Source of the DNA: Gammaproteobacteria bacterium
GTDB lineage: Bacteria; Pseudomonadota; Gammaproteobacteria; Pseudomonadales; Pseudohongiellaceae
Length of the DNA: 64,000 nt
Direction of reading: 5' to 3'
NCBI GenBank assembly: GCA_030831165.1
Contig: JAURLP010000012.1
Coordinates: forward strand, 124,001-188,000
The notes under the pieces were generated by a model. It saw nothing but the letters and a program-made list of their open reading frames with translations, made no database searches and was not told the DNA's origin. The position numbers and the translations under genes are program-made. Positions 17,770 to 26,383 of the stretch are shown here, one piece after another. The first letter of the stretch is position 1. Each line of letters begins with the position of its first letter.

Positions 17770-20535
17770 ATGCTCGACACTTATACTGACATAATTGGAT
17801 TAAGCGATAGGATAGAGGATGGTTGGATCATTCTGACACCTAATCATCGAACTGCTGTTCAAGTTCAAGAAAGTTACGGCGCGCATTTAAACCATCAAAA
17901 CAAGAATACTGTCAGGCCCACCCCTCATATAAGCCCTGTGGATATTTGGCTGAAAACACTTGCTAACCAGCTTTTTCTTGAACAAGAAGGCCTGGAAGCA
18001 AAGACTATATTGGATAGTTACCAGGAATTAACTTTATGGAAAAAGATCATTCGTGAAAGCGATATATCTTCTCCCCTGCTCAGCCTTGAAAATGCCGCGC
18101 CAAATATACTGGAAGCCTATCGACTAATAACTCAATGGCAAGTTAGCCTGAAAATGCTGGAAACCTATCAAAGCAAAATTGAATCTTCCGAATATATTGA
18201 TGATACCAGTGCTTTTTTAGAGTGGGCAAAACAGTATCAACAATATTGTCGTCGTGAAAAACTAATAAATTTCTCCGAACTGCTGCAAGAAATTTTGCCT
18301 TACCTGAAAGCTGATCGCTTAGAGTTGCCTGATAAAATTATTTTGTTTGGTTTTAGCAAGCCTCCTCCTCTTTACCAGGCCTTGTTCGAACTCCTGGAGA
18401 ATAATACTTTAGTGGAACATTTGCAGTGGGAGAGTTTACGGCCAATGGTAGCTAAACAAAGCTATGCTGATGCCCCAAGTGAAATTAAAGCAGCTGCTGA
18501 ATGGAGCGAGGCTATCCTAAAAAAATCACCAAGGGCAAAGATAGGAATTATTAGCAATGACATCCATAATTACCACTCAGTATTTAAATATATATTTCAA
18601 TCTACTTTCAACCTGAAAACCGAGAATAATTCTACATATTTCTTTGCATCAACCAGCAAGTTCTTTAAAGAATACCCACTTCTATTGGAAATTCCGAAAA
18701 TATTAAAATTCAACGATGAAGAAATGTCTTCTCTGGAGCTTTGCTATCTTTTACGCTCTCCACTTTTAGTCGGGCAGGAAGAAGAAAACGCCAGAGCCTC
18801 ACTGGAGTTATATTTAAGAAATAAATCACAAATGTATATTCGCAGTGCTGATTTACGCAGCTTACTTGCCGATGTAAATAAAGACTGGCACTCTCCTTTG
18901 CTCGCTCAGGCTCTAATGAAATCTGAGACTCTTCGACGTAAACAACCATACTCGCAAAATCTTGGGGCTTGGGCGGATTTTTTTATAAAGCAATTTGAAA
19001 TATTAGGCATGGACTCCAGCAGAGATAAAGAAGAATACAAAGAAACACTAACACAAGAAAATGATTTCCTGCTGTTTTGCTGGCATCAGATTTTAGCGGA
19101 ATTTAAGCAACTTGATTTTTTATATCATTCTTTAACATTCCATCAAGCCCTCGACATCTTAAAACAACTGATTCAAAATTTTAAATACAACGAAAACCGT
19201 CAAGAAGCACCCATACAAATATCTAGCTCTAATGACGCAGCCGGATTACGCTATACACACTTATGGTTTATGGGCTTAACTGATTTGCATTGGCCTTTAA
19301 GCAAATATACAAATCCCTTTATCCCAATCGCATTACAAAAAAAACTCAATCTGCCAGAAAGTTCACCCAAGCTAATTCATGAAGCCGCTTTTAATATTTT
19401 GTCAGAATTTGTCACCAATACTTCTGATGAAGTAATACTTAGCTATCCACGTGCCAATGCTAATGGAGAACTAACCCCAAGCCCCATAATCTCATTAATC
19501 AAAACACATTCTGAAGTTCAACAGCAGCCTCTTAATACCCCTTCACTGCAACTACACCCTTTAAGCCTAAAAAAATATGAAGATGCAACTGCCAGCAAGT
19601 CTACCGAATTACTTGAAGAAAAACCCAATATTCAAGTAACAGGCGTCGATAAAATAAAAGGCGGCATTAACTTGATCTCTGATCAATCTGACTGTCCTTT
19701 CAAGGCTTTTGCAGTTCATAGATTAAAGGCTCTTGAGCTATCTGAATTTACTTATGGCATTCCTCCAAAAGATATTGGGACCATGCTTCACCTTGTTCTT
19801 GAACAACTCTGGGCAAGTTTAAAAAATCAATCGGCTATAAGTACTCTCAATGAGAGTGAACTTGAAACCATTATTATCAATTCATGTGAAACAGGCATCG
19901 AATATTTACGCAAAAAACATAAATATTTCATGCATCCGACCTATGCGTCACTGGAAAAACTACGTTTAATTAAACTTATAAGAAAGTGGTTAGAGCAGGA
20001 AAACTTGCGTTCAAGTTTTGAAGTCGTTGCACAGGAATTTAAGGTCCAATGGGAACATGCCACTTTGAAACTCGATTTTAAGATTGACCGTATAGACAAA
20101 ATCGAAAATGGTTTTGCCCTGATAGACTATAAAAGCGGATCCAGAAAAGTAACAGTGACGGATGAGGCTCGCCCATCTAATCCACAGTTATTACTCTATG
20201 ACAGCGCACTAGGCCAATCAAATCAGTTTAATCCGGTTAATGCATTGCTGTACGCCCAGGTCAATATCAACTCTCCTTCGTATCACGGCATCAGCCTGAA
20301 TGAAGACACCTATCCCAAAACTGATTTTAGAGAGCAAAAAAACATATCATCTGAATATAGCTGGGAGGAACTAAAACAGCATTGGCAAAATGTTTTATCC
20401 AATATTGCTGAAGAGTTTCTTGAAGGTTATCTAGCTGTAGAGCCCAAAGGCCCACAGATCTGCCGTTCTTGCCATCTCAGTTCATTTTGTCGTATTCAGG
20501 AACAGCATCAAGAATTTTCTAGCGCTCATGACTGA
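17770..20535 (+). CDS. AddB-like PD-(D/E)XK nuclease, DNA double-strand break repair
   Basis: The 921-aa product resembles the AddB-type partner of an AddAB helicase-nuclease. The C-terminal 280 residues hold a RecB-family nuclease: GTMLHLVLEQLW near 670, then DRIDKIENG and LIDYKSGS near 773-790, the metal-binding D and the D-Y-K motif. It is bracketed by cysteines in SDCPFKAF (about 641) and CRSCHLSSFC (about 898-907), which in AddB form a [4Fe-4S] staple. The N-terminal part is a degenerate UvrD-like helicase without a clear Walker A. The 3' end overlaps the helicase gene by 8 bp, so the two are coupled. It matches a family of proteobacterial proteins usually named only as probable DNA repair protein. 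No recBCD is visible in the window. Confidence 0.82.
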   Translation: MLDTYTDIIGLSDRIEDGWIILTPNHRTAVQVQESYGAHLNHQNKNTVRPTPHISPVDIWLKTLANQLFLEQEGLEAKTILDSYQELTLWKKIIRESDISSPLLSLENAAPNILEAYRLITQWQVSLKMLETYQSKIESSEYIDDTSAFLEWAKQYQQYCRREKLINFSELLQEILPYLKADRLELPDKIILFGFSKPPPLYQALFELLENNTLVEHLQWESLRPMVAKQSYADAPSEIKAAAEWSEAILKKSPRAKIGIISNDIHNYHSVFKYIFQSTFNLKTENNSTYFFASTSKFFKEYPLLLEIPKILKFNDEEMSSLELCYLLRSPLLVGQEEENARASLELYLRNKSQMYIRSADLRSLLADVNKDWHSPLLAQALMKSETLRRKQPYSQNLGAWADFFIKQFEILGMDSSRDKEEYKETLTQENDFLLFCWHQILAEFKQLDFLYHSLTFHQALDILKQLIQNFKYNENRQEAPIQISSSNDAAGLRYTHLWFMGLTDLHWPLSKYTNPFIPIALQKKLNLPESSPKLIHEAAFNILSEFVTNTSDEVILSYPRANANGELTPSPIISLIKTHSEVQQQPLNTPSLQLHPLSLKKYEDATASKSTELLEEKPNIQVTGVDKIKGGINLISDQSDCPFKAFAVHRLKALELSEFTYGIPPKDIGTMLHLVLEQLWASLKNQSAISTLNESELETIIINSCETGIEYLRKKHKYFMHPTYASLEKLRLIKLIRKWLEQENLRSSFEVVAQEFKVQWEHATLKLDFKIDRIDKIENGFALIDYKSGSRKVTVTDEARPSNPQLLLYDSALGQSNQFNPVNALLYAQVNINSPSYHGISLNEDTYPKTDFREQKNISSEYSWEELKQHWQNVLSNIAEEFLEGYLAVEPKGPQICRSCHLSSFCRIQEQHQEFSSAHD

Positions 20536-23500
20536 CCGTGCACTGATAGATAAAGTAGAAAGAAACGAGGCTCTGGATATAAGCCGATCATTTTGTGTGC
20601 AGGCACCAGCCGGTTCAGGCAAAACAGAATTACTGATACAACGTTTTCTGAAACTGTTAATACAAAGTGAACAACCGGAAGATATTTTAGCCTTCACGTT
20701 CACACGCAAAGCTGCTTTTGAGATGCGTCAACGTCTCTTAACAAGTTTACGGCAGGAAAATACTCACAGTTTGACCGAATTAACCCAAGAGTTGATTACT
20801 CAGGTTCTTGATAAAAATCTAAAGCACGAATGGCACTTACTGGAAAACCCTCAGCGTCTACAGATAAAAACAATTGATGCATTCAATGCATCGCTATGTG
20901 CCCAGTTACCCATAGTCAGTGGTTTGGGTGGGCAAGTGGATATTGTTGAAGATATGGAAACTATTTATCAACAAGCCATAGAATCAAGTTTGGGAAAACT
21001 TAATACCGACACCAAACAAAGCAAAAATATAGCCAAATTTCTGGTTCACCTGGATAACAACCTTAATCAAGCAAAAAAACTGCTGACTTCTCTACTGTAT
21101 AAACGTGACCAATGGTTAAGCCATATTATACGTTTACAACACGAAGACTTACGCTTAGAGCTCAGCTTAAATTTACAAGAGGTGATCATGGAATCTCTTG
21201 AAAGCGCACTTCTTGTATTAAAACCCTACGATATTGAAATCAGCACATTTATCAAGTTTGCGGCCAGCAAGCTTGCCATCAACGACGACAAATCTCTGAA
21301 CAAGCTGGCTATTAACAATAATTTACCCAATGCCGAACTGGAAGAAACTGAAGACTGGAAAGCTTTGGCCAAATTCTTTCTTACTCAGGATCTGCAATTC
21401 CGTAAAACCGTTACTATCAGGAATGGCTTCCCCAAACCTGCCGATGCAGAGAGCCCTGAAGAAAAAACACTTTATAAAAATATGAAAGCTGATTTCTTGG
21501 CACTTCTTGAAAAATTAAAAGGGCTACCTAACTGTCTGTCCAGTTTACAAAACCTGCTGATATTACCTTCTTTAAATTATAGTGATGAAGAATGGGATTT
21601 CCTGGAAGCATTAACCCAGGTGCTGCTAGATTTAGTATCAGAATTAACCTTATTGCTTAATCAAACAAATCAAGCAGATTACATACATGTCAGTGCAAGT
21701 GCATTACAAGCCTTATCCTACGAAGATAGCTTAAGTGATCTTTCTTTACGTTTGGATTATCGAATTAAGCATATCCTGGTCGACGAGTTCCAGGACACTT
21801 CCCTGCAGCAAATTGAATTGCTGAAAAGACTTACCAGTGGATGGCAAAATAATGATGGCCGCACCCTTTTTATAGTCGGTGATGGCATGCAATCATGTTA
21901 CAGCTTTCGTAACGCTGATGTTGGCCTCTTCCTCAAGGCTCGCGATGAAGGTATCGGCAGTGTAAAACTCAATAGCCTCCAATTAAAAATGAACTTCAGA
22001 AGCAGCGCCGAAATTGTTGACTGGGTAAATAATATTTTTAGCTTGTCTTTTCCTCAACAAGATAACATCAGTCGTGGTGCTGTCACATATAGTAATAGTT
22101 TTGCTATTAACTCGATGAATGATTCTGGTGTAAAAACAACACTTTTGACGGATGCCAATAACGAAGCTGCTACCGAATTGGTGCAGATACGTAATACAGA
22201 GGCAAACTTACTCTTAGACCAACTCAAGCCTCTCTTGCTAAAACCTGATATCACTATCGCCATTCTGGTTAGAAACCGAAGTCATTTAGAAGCGATCATC
22301 CCCCTGCTTAGGCAAGAAAATATTCCATGGAATGCATCAGAAATTGACCCTCTTAGTGCTTTTTCTGTCGTCACAGATTTATTAAGTTTATTACGTGCTT
22401 TGACCAACCTTGCTGATAAAACCGCTTTATTTTCACTTTTACGGGCACCTTTTATCGGCATTACATTACAAGATATTCATGAACTCGCAAGCTACGCTGA
22501 AGAAAATAGATTAAGCCTTTGGCAAAGTTTAATGAGTTTTAATGAGCAAATAAAAATAAGCGACGATGCTAGAAAAAGGCTAAGCAGAACCATGCCTATT
22601 CTTGAGCAAGCGCGCCAACAACGACAAACTCTAGCTATACGTAATTGGCTTGAACAGTGCTGGATATTATTAGGGGGGCCAGCCAGTTTACAGAGTAATC
22701 ACGAATTACAGTATATAGAACGTTTTTTCTTATTGCTTGAGGCTGAAACAATTAATGGCGAATTAGATAATATTCATTTATTTGAAAGAAAATGTAGCAA
22801 GACATATCTTGGAACAACCCATGATGCTAACGCATCTCTGCAGATAATGACTATTCACAAAGCTAAAGGTCTGGAGTTTGATTATGTCCTTATACCTGGA
22901 CTCGACCGTGAACCTCGAAGTAGTGATAAACAGCTTTTTCTGTGGCATGAACATAACAGCGCAGCAGCTGTTGGTAAATTACTGCTTGCCCCATTGAATG
23001 CTTCTGGTGAAAGTAATAATCCTACCTATCAATACTTAAAAAACGAAGCAGCAATCCGCACCGATCTGGAAAACACACGCTTACTGTATATTGCAATTAC
23101 CAGAGCAAAACGGCGAGCTTTTTTATTTGGGAAAGTTCAGCTTGATAAATCCAATAACTTCAAGTCACCTCCTAAAAATTCACTTCTTGCTACAATCTGG
23201 CCAGCACTGGAGAAAAAAGCTGAATTATTTGAGACTATTGATTTAATTCCGCAAACACAAAATATTATTACAGAAAAACACAAAAGCATTATCTCTCGCC
23301 GATTAAAATCTGAATGGGAAAGTCCAGTTAGCTCAGTTTTTACAGCTCATTCAGATAATTTCAGCTTAAAAGAAGCCCCCCACCTGAACATTGTTGAAAA
23401 AAAAGTGGGAGAGCTTATTCATGAAACCTTGCGCTTGGTTGTTGAAAAAAATCTTGATATTTTTAATAAAAATGTAAAAAGTAAATACGAGCAAGTCTGG

Positions 23501-23914
23501 CGCAGCAGTTTGAAGCCAGTATGTTCTAATTCCCGAAGTATGGAATATGCCATACAAATTATAATAAGCAATCTCGAATCATGTTTGCAGCATGAAAAAG
23601 CAGACTGGCTTTTTGATCATTCCCATGAAGCGAGCGCTTGTGAACTCGCTATAAGTGATTACCGCCAACAATGGCGGAAAGAACATATTATTGATAGGAC
23701 ATTCATTGATAAAGGGGTGCGCTGGATCATCGATTACAAATCATCGCGTTTAATGGAAAATCAAAGCCAGGCCTCTTTTTTAAAAATTCAGGAAGAAGAA
23801 TATTCTTCTCAACTCTCTCGTTATACTGAACTATTTCAGACAATGGATGATCGCCCCATCAAAACTGCACTTTTCTTTACCTCATTGCCCTATTGGTATG
23901 AAATCAAGCTATAA
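20528..23914 (+). CDS. AddA-like UvrD/Rep helicase with C-terminal nuclease
   Basis: The 1128-aa product is a superfamily 1A helicase: Walker A in APAGSGKTELL near residue 26, FTRKAAFEMR (motif Ia), DEFQDTS (motif II, near 419), GDGMQSCYSFRNAD (motif III), MNFRSS (motif IV), TIHKAKGLEFDYV (motif V, near 776) and YIAITRAKRR (motif VI). Residues about 1055-1075 carry a RecB-type nuclease core, IIDRTFIDKG followed by WIIDYKSSR. With the preceding gene it should form a two-subunit dual-nuclease machine that resects double-strand ends for RecA loading. Assignment to AddA rather than RecB rests on the paired AddB-like gene and the absence of RecC and RecD. The ATG lies within the end of the upstream gene. 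Confidence 0.86.
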   Translation: MTDRALIDKVERNEALDISRSFCVQAPAGSGKTELLIQRFLKLLIQSEQPEDILAFTFTRKAAFEMRQRLLTSLRQENTHSLTELTQELITQVLDKNLKHEWHLLENPQRLQIKTIDAFNASLCAQLPIVSGLGGQVDIVEDMETIYQQAIESSLGKLNTDTKQSKNIAKFLVHLDNNLNQAKKLLTSLLYKRDQWLSHIIRLQHEDLRLELSLNLQEVIMESLESALLVLKPYDIEISTFIKFAASKLAINDDKSLNKLAINNNLPNAELEETEDWKALAKFFLTQDLQFRKTVTIRNGFPKPADAESPEEKTLYKNMKADFLALLEKLKGLPNCLSSLQNLLILPSLNYSDEEWDFLEALTQVLLDLVSELTLLLNQTNQADYIHVSASALQALSYEDSLSDLSLRLDYRIKHILVDEFQDTSLQQIELLKRLTSGWQNNDGRTLFIVGDGMQSCYSFRNADVGLFLKARDEGIGSVKLNSLQLKMNFRSSAEIVDWVNNIFSLSFPQQDNISRGAVTYSNSFAINSMNDSGVKTTLLTDANNEAATELVQIRNTEANLLLDQLKPLLLKPDITIAILVRNRSHLEAIIPLLRQENIPWNASEIDPLSAFSVVTDLLSLLRALTNLADKTALFSLLRAPFIGITLQDIHELASYAEENRLSLWQSLMSFNEQIKISDDARKRLSRTMPILEQARQQRQTLAIRNWLEQCWILLGGPASLQSNHELQYIERFFLLLEAETINGELDNIHLFERKCSKTYLGTTHDANASLQIMTIHKAKGLEFDYVLIPGLDREPRSSDKQLFLWHEHNSAAAVGKLLLAPLNASGESNNPTYQYLKNEAAIRTDLENTRLLYIAITRAKRRAFLFGKVQLDKSNNFKSPPKNSLLATIWPALEKKAELFETIDLIPQTQNIITEKHKSIISRRLKSEWESPVSSVFTAHSDNFSLKEAPHLNIVEKKVGELIHETLRLVVEKNLDIFNKNVKSKYEQVWRSSLKPVCSNSRSMEYAIQIIISNLESCLQHEKADWLFDHSHEASACELAISDYRQQWRKEHIIDRTFIDKGVRWIIDYKSSRLMENQSQASFLKIQEEEYSSQLSRYTELFQTMDDRPIKTALFFTSLPYWYEIKL

Positions 23915-23952
23915 AGTCTTTATAATGCCCACCTTTACATCAGGCAGACATA

Positions 23953-24111
23953 ATGATCAACTATATTCTTGAACTCTATGTACATCGTTTAATTTTTATT
24001 ATCAGACCGCAAGACTATCTATGTATTGAACCACTGGCCAATATTGATGGCTCGCTTAAGCAAGCCAATCCGTATCTTGTAGTCGATCAGCCTATTATGG
24101 CGTTAGTATGA
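23953..24111 (+). CDS. Unrecognised 52-aa ORF coupled to the DAHP synthase gene
   Basis: An ATG with AGG nearby opens a 52-codon frame whose TGA overlaps the aroG start as ATGA, the arrangement used by translationally coupled genes. The product starts with a hydrophobic stretch (INYILELYVHRLIFII), then RPQDYLCIEPLAN, and ends VVDQPIMALV. It is not enriched in Phe, Tyr or Trp in the way a classical leader peptide is, although it has four Tyr. I do not recognise a family. It lies 38 bp after the helicase stop. Confidence 0.5.
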   Translation: MINYILELYVHRLIFIIRPQDYLCIEPLANIDGSLKQANPYLVVDQPIMALV

Positions 24112-25130
24112 ATACCGGCGACCTACGAATTTATCGGACACACCCGCTTATTTCTCCAGCAGTACTTGCTGAAGAAGTCCCTCAGAGTAACAATTCAAAG
24201 ATTGCAGTTGCAAAGGCACGCAATGCAATTGCTGATATTCTTCACAAACGCGACCCACGTGTGTTAATTATCACTGGACCCTGTTCAGTTCACGATCCGA
24301 TTGCGGTACTGGAATATGCAGAAAAACTACAGCCACTGGCACAAGAAGTTGCCGAGCGAGCATTAGTAGTTATGCGCGTGTATTTTGAAAAACCACGTAC
24401 AACCATTGGCTGGAAGGGTTATATCAACGACCCCCACCTGGACGGCTCATACCGTGTCAATGAAGGCTTACGTGCTGCCAGGCGTCTGCTTGCTGATATT
24501 ACTGATATCGGGCTACCCTGCGCGTCTGAATTTCTAGACACCACACTCGGTCAGTATTATGCGGAACTCGTCAGCTGGGGTGCTATTGGCGCCCGAACAG
24601 TTGAGTCCCAGATTCACCGGCAATTGGCCTCAGGTTTGTCCATGCCGGTTGGCTTTAAGAACCGTACCGATGGCGATTTGCAGGTGGCGATAGAAGGCAT
24701 GATTGCTGCCGCTGGCTCGCATCTGTTTCCTTCACTCACTGCAGAAGGTGCCCCTGCACTTCTAGAAACCTCAGGCAACAATGACACCCACCTGGTGCTG
24801 CGAGGCGGACGTGAACCTAACTATGGAGATAAGGACATCGATGCCGCTTCAAAACTACTGGCTGAACACAAGCTCAATACCGGCATTATTGTGGATTGCA
24901 GCCACGCTAACAGCCGTAAAAACCATGAACAGCAAAAACAGGTTGCGGCTTCTGTAGCAGCCAGGCGTGCCAGTGGCGACAAACGTGTAGTTGGGGTGAT
25001 GATAGAAAGCCATCTGGTTGCGGGCCGTCAGGCGCAAAGTGAGATGATGACCTACGGTCAAAGTATCACTGACGCCTGTATTGATTTAACGACAACTTTC
25101 GACGTGATACGAGCGCTTGCAGAAGCATAG
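24108..25130 (+). CDS. aroG: 3-deoxy-7-phosphoheptulonate synthase, class I
   Basis: DAHP synthase joins phosphoenolpyruvate and erythrose 4-phosphate, the first step of aromatic amino acid synthesis. The 340-aa product has all AroF/G/H landmarks: GPCSVHDP, KPRTTIGWKGYINDPHLDGS, GARTVESQ, GFKNRTDGD, LRGGREPNYG, and the metal-site region DCSHANSRKNHEQQ. Which amino acid inhibits it cannot be read safely from the sequence, so the aroG symbol is by family only (aroF and aroH are alternatives). It overlaps the 52-aa ORF by 4 bp. aroC and trpFBA elsewhere in the window use its downstream product. Confidence 0.92.
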   Translation: MNTGDLRIYRTHPLISPAVLAEEVPQSNNSKIAVAKARNAIADILHKRDPRVLIITGPCSVHDPIAVLEYAEKLQPLAQEVAERALVVMRVYFEKPRTTIGWKGYINDPHLDGSYRVNEGLRAARRLLADITDIGLPCASEFLDTTLGQYYAELVSWGAIGARTVESQIHRQLASGLSMPVGFKNRTDGDLQVAIEGMIAAAGSHLFPSLTAEGAPALLETSGNNDTHLVLRGGREPNYGDKDIDAASKLLAEHKLNTGIIVDCSHANSRKNHEQQKQVAASVAARRASGDKRVVGVMIESHLVAGRQAQSEMMTYGQSITDACIDLTTTFDVIRALAEA

Positions 25131-25246
25131 AAAATGCGATTCAGTCAAAATTCTTATGCCTTATTGTTGAGCGTAAGGCCTGGCTGGTAATACCTACAAA
25201 ATACTAAAAATTAATTAAACAAAGCACTTCCCGGTGAAATAATATG

Positions 25247-26326
25247 TTAGTTGTTTTCCAACATATTAACTGCAATAGCTCCATCAAGCGTGGTTGTTGG
25301 AAAAGCAATATCAGCGCCATGTTCATGCACAATATCAATTATTTTTAATAAGACATCCTGCTTGACTTCATGATAGTGCACCCAATCCGTAGTCTTGGTA
25401 AACGTATAAATAAAGAAATCCAGGGACGATGCTCCCATTGAATTAAAATTTACAATTAAGGTTACATCCTGATCAATTTCATCGTGCTGACTTAGCATCA
25501 CCTTCACTGCTGCAATAATTTCACGCACCTTAGCTGCATCACCATAACGTAAACCAATTGTTTCATATATACGTCGATTTAGCATGCGGGATGGATTTTC
25601 TACCGATATTTTGGTAAAAATGGAATTAGGAATATATAAAGGTCTTTTATCAAAAGTCCTGATTACCGTGACACGCCAGCCTATATCTTCAACAGTACCT
25701 TCAATTTCACGATCTGGGGACCTTATCCAGTCTCCCACTGAGAATGGGCGGTCTAGATAAACAATCAAACCACCAAAAAAATTCGCTAGTAAATCCTGAG
25801 CAGCAAATCCAATTGCAATACCCCCGATACCGCCAAATGCCACAACACCTGTGATACTTATGCCCAAAGTTTGCAAAATAACCAATCCGGCGGTAATCAG
25901 TACAGACACCCGTAATAAGCGTGCTAACACTCGAATGGTTATTTCATCCGCTTCAATTTCAGATTTTTTAGTTTTATGCAGGAAATTTTCTTCGATATTT
26001 TTAATTAGATTAATCAAAAACATCATTAGCAATAGTATGATTGCAATGCGACGTGCTAATGGGGTGTATTCAAATAGATCGCTGTTTGCAACGGGCTGAA
26101 TAATCTCTGCCGCAATACTTAAGCCAATAACCCACACAAATAGAGCCAAAGGTTTTTTAGCTGCAATAAGAACAGCATCATCCCAAACATTTTCAGTGAG
26201 TTTTAATTTTTCATGAGCCTTCTGCAATAAAAACCTGACGAAAAAATTCAAAACCACGGTTGCAAATACAACCAAAAAAACTTGGATGGTCCAGCTATTA
26301 TTAATAATTTCCAGCCAGGCAAACAT
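25247..26326 (-). CDS. MscS-family small-conductance mechanosensitive channel
   Basis: A 359-aa membrane protein. The N-terminal 160 residues contain several hydrophobic helices (around 10-30, 55-75, 85-105, 135-160). The pore helix and beta domain are recognisable: GGIGGIAIGFAAQDLLANFFGG, LDRPFSVGDWIRS and YIPNSIFTKISVENPSR. It would open under membrane tension to release solutes. It is longer than E. coli MscS (286 aa), with extra N-terminal helices. It follows topA by 57 bp on the same strand and converges with aroG. Confidence 0.9.
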   Translation of the reverse strand: MFAWLEIINNSWTIQVFLVVFATVVLNFFVRFLLQKAHEKLKLTENVWDDAVLIAAKKPLALFVWVIGLSIAAEIIQPVANSDLFEYTPLARRIAIILLLMMFLINLIKNIEENFLHKTKKSEIEADEITIRVLARLLRVSVLITAGLVILQTLGISITGVVAFGGIGGIAIGFAAQDLLANFFGGLIVYLDRPFSVGDWIRSPDREIEGTVEDIGWRVTVIRTFDKRPLYIPNSIFTKISVENPSRMLNRRIYETIGLRYGDAAKVREIIAAVKVMLSQHDEIDQDVTLIVNFNSMGASSLDFFIYTFTKTTDWVHYHEVKQDVLLKIIDIVHEHGADIAFPTTTLDGAIAVNMLENN

Positions 26327-26383
26327 TAACCAGCTATCTCCCTGCTATGCTCTATAACTTTCTCAAAACTATGTTTTATGCCA

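Noticed and set aside
23953-24111. Reading the 52-aa ORF as a classical aromatic amino acid leader peptide
   Set aside because: The Tyr and Phe codons are scattered, Trp is absent, and no alternative terminator hairpins are seen before aroG.
25158-25179. Stem GCCTTA/TAAGGC between convergent aroG and mscS
   Set aside because: Only 6 bp with a 10-nt loop and no T-tract; too weak to call a terminator.
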